In this document: piece after piece, positions 25,905 through 34,246 of the stretch
Position numbering within the stretch: the first letter of the stretch is position 1
Layout: each line of letters begins with the position of its first letter
From: JAWKXU01 sp964468045
GTDB lineage: Bacteria; Pseudomonadota; Alphaproteobacteria; Sphingomonadales; Sphingomonadaceae
Length of the DNA stretch: 64,000 nt
Assembly (NCBI GenBank): GCA_964468045.1
Contig: CAYXTO010000005.1
Location: forward strand, 178,103 to 242,102
Reading direction: 5' to 3'
Program-made: the position numbers and the translations under genes
Notes under the pieces: generated by a model
The model's database searches: none
Seen by the model: only the letters and a program-made list of their open reading frames with translations
Told to the model about the DNA's origin: nothing

Positions 25905-27533
25905 TCAGATCGCCGTCTTTTCCCTGGCCCTGCGCAGGGCGAATCCGCTGTAACCGTCGGCAGCGGTCTTCTCCAGGATGCGGCGATAGTATCTCACCCC
26001 GCCCGAATAGGGCATGAAGACGCGCGGCTTGCCCGGCATTTCCGCTCCCATATAGTAGGATGGCGTCTTGAGATAGAGCGTCTCCTTGGCGCGCTCGTTG
26101 ACATGGGCAACCCATTCGCGCTCGGCATCCGCCGTCGCTTCGATTTCCTGGATATCGTTGGTGCGCGCATGCTCCAACATTTCCGCCAGCCAGTCGATCT
26201 GCTCTTCCGATGAAAGGAGCACATTGCTCAGGAGCGAAGGGCTTCCCGGGCCGACGATGATGAACAGGTTGGGAAAGCCGTTGACGGCGATGCCTAGGTG
26301 GCTGACCGGCCCCGCGGACCATTTGTCCTGCAGGGTCACGCCGTCCTGGCCAACGATCTCGGGCTTGAGCAGGGAGCCGGTGAAGGCGTCGAAGCCGGTA
26401 GCGTAGATCACGATATCGAAAGCGTATTCGGCGGCGCTGGTGCGAATGCCCGTGGGTGTGAAGCTCTCGATCGGAGTCTCCGATATGTCGACGAGTTCGA
26501 CATTGGGTCGATTGAACGTCCGGAAATATCCGCTGTCCACCGAGGGACGGCGCGTGCCGAAAGGAAAGCCTTTCGGGGTGAGCTTGTCCCGCAATATGGG
26601 GTCTTCGACCTGTTCCGCGATCTTGCGGCGGATGAAGTCGGATGCGGTCGCATTCGAGGCCTCGTCGAGCAGGATATCCTTGAACACGAGCGCAAAGCCG
26701 AAGCCCAGACGATTCCAGGCCCGCTCATAGGCTTCTTCCCGTTCCTTTTCTGGAACTTCGCGGGCGGAACGGTTGTCGGGCACGAAGCCCAGCCCGCTGG
26801 GCGAATTGCGCGCCTGTTCCCGCCGTTCCCTGTAATGTGCCTTCACCTCCGCGTCTTCTCGCTCCGAAACCGGGGCGTTGGCCGCAGGAATGGAATAGTT
26901 CGCGGTTCGCTGGAACACGGCAAGATGGGCCGCCTGCTCCGCGATAACCGGCGTCATCTGCACGCCCGATGATCCGGTGCCGATAATCGCGACCCGCTTG
27001 CCCGAAAAATCGATCTCCCGATCACGCGGCCATTTTGCGCTGTAGATGATCTCGCCCTCGAACCGATCCTGACCGGGATAGGTGGTATCCTTGGGTGTCG
27101 AAAGCTGGCCCAGCGCCAGTATCACATATTGCGCATCCCAGGCGCGGCCATCTTGCGCTTGCACCTGCCAGCGCCCGGCCTCGGCGTCATAGCGGGCCTC
27201 GCGGACGAGGGTGTTCAGTTCGATATCGCGCCGAAGATCGAAACGGTCGGCAACATGATTGATGTAGCGCAGGATCTCGGGCTGGGTCGCATAGCGCTCG
27301 CTCCAGCGCCATTCCTGTTCCAGCTCATGGGAAAAGCGATAGGAATAGTCGTAACTTTCCACGTCGCAGCGCGCGCCGGGATAGCGATTGAAATTCCAGA
27401 CGCCGCCGATCGCCTCGTCCCGCTCAAGCACGATGACCGAATAGCCCATCTTCCGAAAGGTGTAGAGCGCGCGCAGGCCCGCAAAGCCTGCTCCGACAAT
27501 CACGATATCCACTTTCTCAATCATGCTGTTCAT
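25905..27533 (-). CDS. Type I Baeyer-Villiger monooxygenase-like flavoprotein, atypical fingerprint
   Basis: 542 residues, cyclohexanone-monooxygenase length. Two Rossmann motifs: GAGFAG (14-19, FAD) and AIIGTGSSGVQ (NADPH). The BVMO fingerprint F-x-G-x3-H-x3-W reads FEGEIIYSAKW with Tyr164 in place of His. GIWS/GVWNFNRYPGARCDVES is typical of the family. Likely oxygenation of a cyclic ketone to a lactone, if the Tyr variant is competent; otherwise an N- or S-oxygenating relative. The start at 27533 follows GGAGCGGG. Convergent with the thiolase-like gene; a class-B/C hybrid operator lies 41 bp upstream. Confidence 0.85.
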   Translation of the reverse strand: MNSMIEKVDIVIVGAGFAGLRALYTFRKMGYSVIVLERDEAIGGVWNFNRYPGARCDVESYDYSYRFSHELEQEWRWSERYATQPEILRYINHVADRFDLRRDIELNTLVREARYDAEAGRWQVQAQDGRAWDAQYVILALGQLSTPKDTTYPGQDRFEGEIIYSAKWPRDREIDFSGKRVAIIGTGSSGVQMTPVIAEQAAHLAVFQRTANYSIPAANAPVSEREDAEVKAHYRERREQARNSPSGLGFVPDNRSAREVPEKEREEAYERAWNRLGFGFALVFKDILLDEASNATASDFIRRKIAEQVEDPILRDKLTPKGFPFGTRRPSVDSGYFRTFNRPNVELVDISETPIESFTPTGIRTSAAEYAFDIVIYATGFDAFTGSLLKPEIVGQDGVTLQDKWSAGPVSHLGIAVNGFPNLFIIVGPGSPSLLSNVLLSSEEQIDWLAEMLEHARTNDIQEIEATADAEREWVAHVNERAKETLYLKTPSYYMGAEMPGKPRVFMPYSGGVRYYRRILEKTAADGYSGFALRRAREKTAI

Positions 27534-27573
27534 CCCGCTCCATATGCCCGGCTCTGTCATGATGTACATGGGA

Positions 27574-27593
27574 CGTCAACGGTAACGTGGAAA
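27574..27593 (-). promoter_or_regulatory. Class-B/C hybrid operator upstream of the BVMO gene
   Basis: CGTCAACG-GTAA-CGTGGAAA: one half is C-type (TCAACG), the other B-type (CGTGGA). Read on the minus strand it is TTTCCACG-N4-CGTTGACG, so its two arms are identical to those of site B1. It lies 41 bp before the BVMO start codon. I could not find a good -10 to match its TTGACG. Confidence 0.6.
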
Positions 27594-27741
27594 ATTGACC
27601 TCGGACAGAAGCATTTCCCGCTAACCGGCAAACTGCGACATTGGGGATAAAAGGGCCTCGGGTCTCGCGAGGCGCAGCCTCGTGATAATTTCGATGATCC
27701 AGATGTCAATGCGGTTCTCTCGCTTTGCATTAGCATGAAAT

Positions 27742-27788
27742 GTGGAAATTCCACGATACCATTGACAAAATTGAGGCAGGTGTAGATC
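27742..27788 (+). promoter_or_regulatory. Class-B operator B2 with promoter for the ligase-SDR operon
   Basis: ATTCCACG-ATAC-CATTGACA (27748-27767); its right arm ends in a consensus -35 TTGACA (27762-27767), followed 15 bases later by TAGATC (27783-27788), a mediocre -10. Overlapping it, GTGGAA-A-TTCCAC (27742-27754) is a perfect 13-base palindrome built on the same half site. Confidence 0.6.
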
Positions 27789-27890
27789 GTCCTTGGAAAA
27801 TAAGGCGATCGCTGTGGAACCGGCGGGTAAGCGGCTTCCCGCGAGCCTTTTTGCGGGCTGGACAAGCGTTGCGGAGCTGCTGCGCGCGGG

Positions 27891-29612
27891 ATGGGAGTTG
27901 AAGTCTTGGAAGTCGGAAGCGTATCGTCCCGGCAGGCTGCTTTGGCCCAGCACTATACGCCTTGGCGATCGAGAACCCTGCATGATCTCCTGGATGAAGC
28001 GGTGCAGCGATTTCCCGAACGGCCCTATGTCATGACCGATGCGGCAAGCTGGACCTATTCGGACATGGCCGCCTGGTCGATCCGCATTGCGGCGGGCCTG
28101 CAGGCAAAGGGTATCGGGCCGGGGGACAAGGTGGCCATCATCATGGCCAACCACCCCGAATTCGTGGCCCTGAAGTTTGCGATCTCGCGCATCGGGGCGA
28201 TTGCGGTTCCGCTCAATATCTTCAATCGCGAGCGCGAACTGGAATATCTCCTGCGGCAATCGCAGGCCGCGATGCTGGTCACCATGGCCCGCTTTCGGGA
28301 ACTCGACTATCTCGACATGCTCGACAGGCTGGCGCCCGGTTGGGAAGATCACGGCGGCGGCGAAAATCTGCCGGACCTCGCGACTCTCATCGTATTCGAT
28401 GGGGCTGAGCGCTCCCCGGGAAAGGCCGCGTTTCCATTTGCCGCACTGGAGATCGACGCGGACAATTTCCAGCGAGAGAACGTGGATCCCGCCCAGCTAT
28501 GCGACATCCTCTATACGTCCGGCACGACCGGCGATCCGAAGGGGGTGGAGATCACGCATGACATGCTGACCCGCACGGCGTTCGGATCGGCTTATGCACG
28601 TGCCTTCGAGGACGGCCACCGCATTCTCTTCGCCCTGCCGATGTATCACGTCTTCGGTTACGTGGAGGGGATGCTGTCCGTGCCCTTCACCGGTGGCTCG
28701 ATCATCCCTCATCTGAAATTCGATGCCACTGCCATGCTGGAAACGATCGAGCGCCATCGCGCGACCGATGCCCTGCTTATCCCGACCATGACGCTGGACA
28801 TGCTTCGTGTCGCAAACGAACGCAGCTTCGATCTTTCGTCCTTCCATTTCGTCCTGGCGTCCGGTGGCCGCGCGCCTGAGCGGATCTGGCAGGAAATCCG
28901 CGATGTGTTCGGGGTCCGCGAGATAACGACCGGCTATGGCATGACCGAAACAACGGCCTCCACCACCGTCACCCGGCCGGATGATCCGATGGAGCGCCTG
29001 CTGAATACCAATGGCCGCCTGCGCGATGTGGGGCCGGCCGGTGATCCCGCGATCGAGAACCGGTTGGTGGACTACAAGGTCATCGATCCGGAAACCGGCG
29101 CCGATCTGCCCACCGGGGAGATCGGCGAACTGGTGGCCAAGGGCATCGGCGTGACGCGCGGCTATTACCGCAAGCCGGAAGCGACCGCTGCCGCCTTTAC
29201 CGCGGATGGGTGGCTGCGGACCGGCGATCTGGGGCGGATCGACGCCGATCGATACATCACCTTGCTGGGGCGGACGAAGGAATCCTATCGGTGCGGGGGC
29301 GAGCAGGTGCTGCCTTCGGAGGTCGAAACGGTGCTGGTGAGCCATCCCACGGTATTGCAGGCCCATATTGTTCCCGTTCCTGACGAAAGGATGGGCGAAG
29401 TGGGGGTTGCCTTTGTCGTGGCCAGACCGGGTGAAACGATCGACCCCGGCGCGCTCGATCGTTTCGTACGTGAGAGAGTCGCGCGCTTCAAGGTGCCACG
29501 CCACTACATCCCCCTGGATGCGGACGAAATTCCGGTCACCGCATCGGGCAGGCCCCGCAAGTTTCTGCTGGCCGAACTCGCTGCGCAAAAGCTCCATGGG
29601 GCGCAGGCATGA
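27891..29612 (+). CDS. Acyl-CoA ligase (AMP-binding), block B
   Basis: 573 residues. ILYTSGTTGDPKGVEITH, YGMTETTAST, GWLRTGDLG and TASGRPRKFLLAEL mark a full ANL ligase. Close paralogue of the ligase at 18909. Activates a carboxylic acid to its CoA ester, probably the product of ring opening. No strong ribosome-binding site precedes the ATG at 27891; the first 15 residues are of low certainty. The stop overlaps the SDR start by ATGA. Confidence 0.9.
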   Translation: MGVEVLEVGSVSSRQAALAQHYTPWRSRTLHDLLDEAVQRFPERPYVMTDAASWTYSDMAAWSIRIAAGLQAKGIGPGDKVAIIMANHPEFVALKFAISRIGAIAVPLNIFNRERELEYLLRQSQAAMLVTMARFRELDYLDMLDRLAPGWEDHGGGENLPDLATLIVFDGAERSPGKAAFPFAALEIDADNFQRENVDPAQLCDILYTSGTTGDPKGVEITHDMLTRTAFGSAYARAFEDGHRILFALPMYHVFGYVEGMLSVPFTGGSIIPHLKFDATAMLETIERHRATDALLIPTMTLDMLRVANERSFDLSSFHFVLASGGRAPERIWQEIRDVFGVREITTGYGMTETTASTTVTRPDDPMERLLNTNGRLRDVGPAGDPAIENRLVDYKVIDPETGADLPTGEIGELVAKGIGVTRGYYRKPEATAAAFTADGWLRTGDLGRIDADRYITLLGRTKESYRCGGEQVLPSEVETVLVSHPTVLQAHIVPVPDERMGEVGVAFVVARPGETIDPGALDRFVRERVARFKVPRHYIPLDADEIPVTASGRPRKFLLAELAAQKLHGAQA

Positions 29613-30376
29613 ACGCCCAGCCGCCACAGCCAAGGATCGCCATCGTTACCGGCGGGGCGCGGGGAATCGGTGCTGCTATCGCTCTGCGTCTCGCGCAGGA
29701 TGGCCATGACATTGCCTTGCTCGACCTCCGTGCGGCGGATTGCGCGGAGACCGCGAGCCTGGTGGAACAGGCCGGACGGCGCGCCCTTTCGGTCGATTGC
29801 GATGTATCGGACGAGGAGATGGTCAAGGCAGCGATCGACGAGGTGGCTTCAAGGCTCGGGCCGCCCACGGTGCTGGTCAACAATGCCGGTGTGCTGAAGG
29901 ATCGCACGCTTTCGAAAATGACGCTGGATGACTGGAATCTGGTGGTCGACGTCAATCTCAAGTCGGTCTTCCTGACCTGCCGCGCGGTTGCTCCCTTCAT
30001 GCGCGAGGCCCGGTGGGGGCGGATCATCAACCTGTCCAGCATCGCTGCCCTCGGCGTGTTCGGCGAGAGCAACTATTCCGCAGCAAAGGCCGGCGTTCAG
30101 GGGCTGACCAAGACGCTGGCGATCGAATTGGGTCCGCATGGAGTGACCGCCAATGTCGTTGCCCCGGGCTTTGTCGTGACGGAAATGACGCGGGGTGTCG
30201 CAGTCAGTGCCGGCATGACCATGGATGAACTTTCGCAACTCATGCTGCGAGACATCGTGGTCGGGCGAACCGGCGAGCCGGACGACATTGCACAGGCGGT
30301 GGCGTTCTTTGCCGATCCCCGCTCGTCCTTCGTCACCGGGCAGGTGCTGTATGTCGCCGGGGGGCCGCGAACCTAG
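29609..30376 (+). CDS. Short-chain dehydrogenase/reductase (FabG-like)
   Basis: 255 residues. Cofactor loop TGGARGIGAAI (residues 15-25), NNAGVL, and catalytic Ser-Tyr-Lys in INLSSIAALG...NYSAAKAG. Probably NAD(P)-dependent oxidation of a 3-hydroxyacyl-CoA or ring alcohol. Translationally coupled to the ligase at 27891 by a four-base overlap; a TetR gene follows after 192 bp. Confidence 0.9.
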   Translation: MNAQPPQPRIAIVTGGARGIGAAIALRLAQDGHDIALLDLRAADCAETASLVEQAGRRALSVDCDVSDEEMVKAAIDEVASRLGPPTVLVNNAGVLKDRTLSKMTLDDWNLVVDVNLKSVFLTCRAVAPFMREARWGRIINLSSIAALGVFGESNYSAAKAGVQGLTKTLAIELGPHGVTANVVAPGFVVTEMTRGVAVSAGMTMDELSQLMLRDIVVGRTGEPDDIAQAVAFFADPRSSFVTGQVLYVAGGPRT

Positions 30377-30568
30377 CGTGCTCTCGACCGCCTGAAAAAG
30401 CAGCGCCCCTTACCCGTGCATGATGGTGGTTGCGTAAATCGCCTTATCTCTGCAAACCCTGCATGTGCATCCATCGATGCGATGCCGCTTATGTCCGGGC
30501 CGCCGGTGACTTCGGCGCCGGAATAGCGGTGCCGGTGGCCTGGTTCTCTTGGGTGTTTGGAGTGAGGT

Positions 30569-31219
30569 TTGGATACGAAGTCGGTCATTGGAAGGCGGCG
30601 CTCCACCGCACGCAAGGAAGCGCGGGCTTCCTACGAAAATCGCAAGGCTGAGATCAGCGAAGCGGCAGTGCGGGTCTTTCACAGGCTTGGCTACCAAGGA
30701 GCGAGCTTGAGCGCCGTGGCTGCGGAAATCGGCGTCGATCGCGCGACGATCTACTATTACTTCTCTTCCAAGGAAGACATGTTCGATGAAGTCGTTCGGT
30801 CCGTGCTCGAGGAAAACGAACAGCTCGCGAAGCGAATTGCCGGCAGTGACATCAGTCCGCGCCGGAAGATGCGCGAACTGCTGATGGCGTTCATGTCATC
30901 CTATGTGGATAATTATCCCTTGCTGCATATCTATGTCCGCGAGGACCTGACCAAGGTGCAGGGCAAGCGATCGGATTGGTCGCTTCATATGCGCAATCTG
31001 AACCGCAACATCGAGAATTGTTTCGTCGAGATAATCGAGCAGGGCTATGCCGATGGAAGTTTCCGGCGAATGGGGTCCGCGCGCACGGTAACCTATGGAA
31101 TACTGGGGATGCTCAACTGGAGCCATCGCTGGTTCAATCCCAATCGTTCGGGGGGCGCCGAAGAAATCGGGAACACTTTTGCGGAACTGGTCCTGGGCGG
31201 TCTCGAATTGCCCTACTGA
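30569..31219 (+). CDS. TetR-family regulator (block B)
   Basis: 216 residues with HTH region AEISEAAVRVFHRLGYQGASLSAVAAEIGVDRATIYYYFSSKEDMF and a ligand domain containing GMLNWSHRWFNP. Very similar in layout to the regulator at 38543 (ATVYYYFGSKEELF, GMLNWTHRWYQP). The start is TTG at 30569 with GGAGTGAGG upstream; no ATG is available. Its position next to class-B sites makes it the best candidate to bind them. The upstream 192 bp show no A-D type dyad, so autoregulation is not evident. Confidence 0.85.
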   Translation: MDTKSVIGRRRSTARKEARASYENRKAEISEAAVRVFHRLGYQGASLSAVAAEIGVDRATIYYYFSSKEDMFDEVVRSVLEENEQLAKRIAGSDISPRRKMRELLMAFMSSYVDNYPLLHIYVREDLTKVQGKRSDWSLHMRNLNRNIENCFVEIIEQGYADGSFRRMGSARTVTYGILGMLNWSHRWFNPNRSGGAEEIGNTFAELVLGGLELPY

Positions 31220-31327
31220 CCGCGGCACCTGCTGCACCTGCAGCCATATAACGCTTTATTCCTGCAACCTCCGCTCACTGGAGAGAGGAGAGTTGCGTCT
31301 CCCCTCTCGGCACGTTAGCAATAAGCG

Positions 31328-31405
31328 ATTCCACGACTCCGTGGAATGAAGTTTGAGGGTGCGTTCAACGAGAACGTTGACGTGCTCTCTCGGAGCGGTT
31401 ATCGT
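31328..31405 (+). promoter_or_regulatory. Promoter P1 with class-B (B3) and class-C (C4) operators
   Basis: B3, ATTCCACG-ACTC-CGTGGAAT (31328-31347), has perfect 8-bp arms. C4, GTTCAACG-AGAA-CGTTGACG (31363-31382), has a perfect TCAACG core; its end supplies a -35 TTGACG (31377-31382), followed after 17 bases by TATCGT (31400-31405). Two regulator types could thus act on one promoter of the receptor gene at 31588. Confidence 0.68.
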
Positions 31406-31471
31406 AAGGGCAAATAGGATTACCTCTGCAAAGGCTCCTGATCCGTGAAAGGCGGGGGTCGAGGCAATGGC

Positions 31472-31517
31472 TTGCAACAGCAGTGTTGTTGACGCGCTTT
31501 TTTAACGAGGTTATCTA
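31472..31517 (+). promoter_or_regulatory. Promoter P2 with class-D operator D1
   Basis: TTGCAACA-GCAG-TGTTGTTG (31472-31491) overlaps a -35 TTGACG (31489-31494); after 17 bases comes TATCTA (31512-31517). The start would lie about 65 bp before the receptor ATG. The same dyad type recurs only at 57435 and 57774. Confidence 0.65.
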
Positions 31518-31587
31518 GAAGGCAGCAAAGCCAATAAACTTGCGCTCGCAAAGTCGGGCAGCACGAAGAAGGGGAGGAGAGAAGAAG

Positions 31588-33963
31588 ATGAAAACATACA
31601 ACAGTGGTGTGTTCGGAGTTGGGCTGAAAACGGTCCTGCTGACGTCGGCGGCGCTTGCCGCAGCACCTGCCATGGCACAGTCGAGCGGCAGCGTAAGTTC
31701 CGGCGGCCTTGGCGAGATTGTGGTGACCGCGACGAAACGCGCCGAGAACTTGCAGGACGTTCCGGTCAGTATTTCCGCGATCGGCTCCGAACAACTCGCG
31801 TCGCGCGGTGTTACGTCCTCGAACGATCTCGGGGCGGTGGTTCCCAACCTGCAGGTCAGTTCGCAATATGGTGAAACCTCGCCCAACTTCTCGATGCGCG
31901 GCGTTGGTGTGACGAACGAATTCGCGGCAAACACGGCATCTCCGATCGGCGTATATGTCGACGAAGTCAGCCAGACCTTCCGCTATACCCACGGCCTGCA
32001 GCTGTACGATCTGGATCGGGTCGAGGTTCTGCGCGGCCCGCAAGGCACCCTGTTCGGCCGTAATACGACCGGCGGCGCGATCGCGATGTACACCCGTCAG
32101 CCGCAACTGGGCGAGGCGAACGGCTATTTGACCGCCGGCTATGGCAATTATGACCGCTGGAAGCTGCAAGGCGCGGCTGAGGTGACGCTGGTCGAGGATC
32201 AGGTGGGCGTGCGCGTGGCGTTCAACCGGGTCAAGGGCGATGGTTATTTCAAGGAACCTGATGCCGGTTTCCGGGCAAACGGCCCGGACAGCTATGGTTC
32301 CTCCGATTCTATCGGTGTGCGCGGCAATCTGCGGATCAAGCCCAATGAGGATCTGGATATCAAGATTGGCGGGTACTACGCCAAGGACGATCCGGTGGGC
32401 TATCCGTTGCATTACATCGGATTGGTCGGGATGGATGCCAACGGGAATGGCGGAACCGATATTGTCGGCAGCACCCGTCAGGGCGGTATCACTCCCAACG
32501 GCGATGTCTGCTGCAGCTACAACCAAGTCTCGCTCGACAAGGGTGGAAAGTATATCACCAAGTCGTGGGGACTTTCTCTGAACATCAATTATCAACTCAG
32601 CGATAATTGGTCGATCACCTCGGTCACCGGCTACAGCAAGTCGGATTACAAGCTGAACATCGACAACGATGCGACGTATAATGACGTCTATTTCATTATC
32701 TATGGGTCGAAGGGCAAGGATTTCAGCCAGGACTTCCGGATTAATTATGACAGTGACCGGTTCAACGGGTTGATCGGCGTCTATTATGGCAAGGACAGCA
32801 TCCGTTCGAGAAACGAGGTCATGGCCTACAACTTCCTTCCGGATGCCACCAGCGTCCTGGATTGGGCCCCGGGCTTGTCCACTTCGCTCAACGTCCTGTT
32901 CGGCTACAACCAGAAGCGTGAAACATTTGCGGTATATGGCGAAGGCACCTTCGACATCACCGACAAGCTCGCTCTGACGGCAGGCCTTCGCTACACCAAG
33001 GATCACGTGGACTTCCTGGATGCCTATTCGGCACCCTACACGGATTTCCCGGGCACGCAGCTTGATCTCCTGGGAGATCCTTTCTTCCTGTTCAACGATG
33101 CCAATATCAAGAATAGCTATGATAACTGGTCGGGCCGCGCGATCCTGAACTATGCCTGGACCGACGACATCAAGACCTATGTGAGCTTCAGCCGCGGCTA
33201 CCGTTCGGCCACCTATAATGGTTACGGCTTCATCGATCAGAACGCGATCTACTTCGTCGAGCCGGAACGTCTCGATTCCATCGAGTTCGGCTTCAAGACC
33301 CGCTTCGCCAACGACCGTATGCAGCTGAACGGTGCATTGTTCCACTACGACTACAAGAAACAGCAGGTTCAGGAAGTCATCGGTGGCGTGGCTTATCTGC
33401 GTAGTCTCGATGCGAAGGTGAAGGGGGCGGAACTGGAATTGCTGGCAAAGCCGATCTCCGCACTCACCCTGCGCGGTTCGCTGGGCTATCTCGATACCAA
33501 GTATAAGAACGGTCAGCCGCTCAGCATGATCGAAATCGGCGGTAATGAAATTCCGTTCGCGTCGAAATGGACGCTCAGTTTCGGCGGCGACCTGACATTG
33601 GGCAATGTCGCCAGCGGTGACATCGTATTCAGCGGCGAAGTCGCTTACAAGAGCAAGGTGTTTTACGATCCGTTCAACGATAATGTCCGGCCTGACCCGA
33701 CCGGCCTCTATGGCGGCGATCCGGATCCGAATGACGGCATTCCCGCAGGGCAAACGGACCTTGTCCAGGGCAAGGGTTACGCGCTGGTCAATGCCAGCCT
33801 GGCCTGGAACAGCGACAACCTGCAGGTTCGCTTCTGGGGCAAAAACATCTTCGACAAGAAGTATTACCCGTTCGGCTACGATACGGCCGGAGCCTTTGGC
33901 ACCGTGCTGCTCACTCCCGGGCAGCCACGCACTTATGGCGTCGAGGCAACCATCAGGTTCTAG
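31588..33963 (+). CDS. TonB-dependent outer-membrane receptor, central to the island
   Basis: About 791 residues. Signal peptide to about residue 30 (PAMA before QS), TonB box GEIVVTA at 42-48, plug motif VEVLRGPQGTLFGRNTTGGA, and C-terminal GVEATIRF ending in Phe. Its architecture matches the receptor at 6793 closely (RAENLQDVPVSISAI versus RSENLQDVPVAVSAI), so they are paralogues. GGGGAGGAG precedes the ATG; a longer frame to 31540 is not needed. Its control region contains B, C and D sites, so it may be induced by several intermediates. It probably imports the hydrophobic or bulky growth substrate across the outer membrane. Confidence 0.93.
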   Translation: MKTYNSGVFGVGLKTVLLTSAALAAAPAMAQSSGSVSSGGLGEIVVTATKRAENLQDVPVSISAIGSEQLASRGVTSSNDLGAVVPNLQVSSQYGETSPNFSMRGVGVTNEFAANTASPIGVYVDEVSQTFRYTHGLQLYDLDRVEVLRGPQGTLFGRNTTGGAIAMYTRQPQLGEANGYLTAGYGNYDRWKLQGAAEVTLVEDQVGVRVAFNRVKGDGYFKEPDAGFRANGPDSYGSSDSIGVRGNLRIKPNEDLDIKIGGYYAKDDPVGYPLHYIGLVGMDANGNGGTDIVGSTRQGGITPNGDVCCSYNQVSLDKGGKYITKSWGLSLNINYQLSDNWSITSVTGYSKSDYKLNIDNDATYNDVYFIIYGSKGKDFSQDFRINYDSDRFNGLIGVYYGKDSIRSRNEVMAYNFLPDATSVLDWAPGLSTSLNVLFGYNQKRETFAVYGEGTFDITDKLALTAGLRYTKDHVDFLDAYSAPYTDFPGTQLDLLGDPFFLFNDANIKNSYDNWSGRAILNYAWTDDIKTYVSFSRGYRSATYNGYGFIDQNAIYFVEPERLDSIEFGFKTRFANDRMQLNGALFHYDYKKQQVQEVIGGVAYLRSLDAKVKGAELELLAKPISALTLRGSLGYLDTKYKNGQPLSMIEIGGNEIPFASKWTLSFGGDLTLGNVASGDIVFSGEVAYKSKVFYDPFNDNVRPDPTGLYGGDPDPNDGIPAGQTDLVQGKGYALVNASLAWNSDNLQVRFWGKNIFDKKYYPFGYDTAGAFGTVLLTPGQPRTYGVEATIRF

Positions 33964-33983
33964 ACAAGCCTGATACACACCCG

Positions 33984-34070
33984 GCCGGCAACCTCCCTTG
34001 CCGGCGATCGGGTGGCTTCGCTCGGGGCTCGTTCATCCCTTACCGGATGGACGAGCCCTGTTCGTTTTCG
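33984..34070 (+). terminator. Tandem hairpins after the TonB receptor gene
   Basis: First GCCGGCAA/TTGCCGGC (33984-33991, 33998-34005) with a six-base loop. Then a strong 14-bp stem with one G-U pair, 34025-34038 with 34045-34058, loop CTTACC, followed by TGTTCGTTTTCG. The second is a good intrinsic terminator. Confidence 0.75.
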
Positions 34071-34189
34071 CGAAGCCGTAATTGCTGGCCGGCTTTCGCG
34101 GCCGACCCGCCAGTATCCCGGTTGCTCACCTGTTATCCACCTTTTTCCGGGTTCCACCATCTCTGCTTCCCATTGCCGTAAAAGTGCGA

Positions 34190-34228
34190 TTGCGTGCGCC
34201 CTACAATTTTTCTACAGTATCGTGGAAA
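34190..34228 (+). promoter_or_regulatory. Class-B operator B4 and promoter before the second BVMO gene
   Basis: TTTCTACA-GTAT-CGTGGAAA (34209-34228). TTGCGT (34190-34195), 17 bases, TACAGT (34213-34218) is a promoter-like pair whose -10 lies in the left arm, explaining why that arm departs from TTTCCACG. The dyad extends to 11-bp arms (ATTTTT...AAAAAT) with two mismatches. Confidence 0.62.
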
Positions 34229-34246
34229 AATATGGAGGATGTCTGA

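Larger units (their letters stand above)
27534..27890. other. Divergent intergenic region between BVMO and ligase operon
   Basis: The 357 bases contain two operator-like sites (27574-27593 and 27748-27767) and a plus-strand -35-like TTGACA. No supportable coding sequence; short frames through here lack family similarity and ribosome-binding sites. Confidence 0.6.
31220..31587 (+). other. Control region of the second TonB receptor gene
   Basis: The 368 bases carry three different operator-type dyads and two promoter-like pairs, listed separately. Before them, GAGAGGAGA (from about 31281) mirrors TCTCCCCTCTC (to about 31308) with a two-base bulge and may end the TetR transcript. No coding sequence is supportable here. 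Confidence 0.6.

Noticed and set aside
31420..33978. An 852-residue open frame on the minus strand, antisense to the second TonB receptor
   Set aside because: The plus frame has signal peptide, TonB box, plug motif and C-terminal Phe; the antisense frame shows no family motif or ribosome-binding site. Long antisense frames are expected at this GC content.
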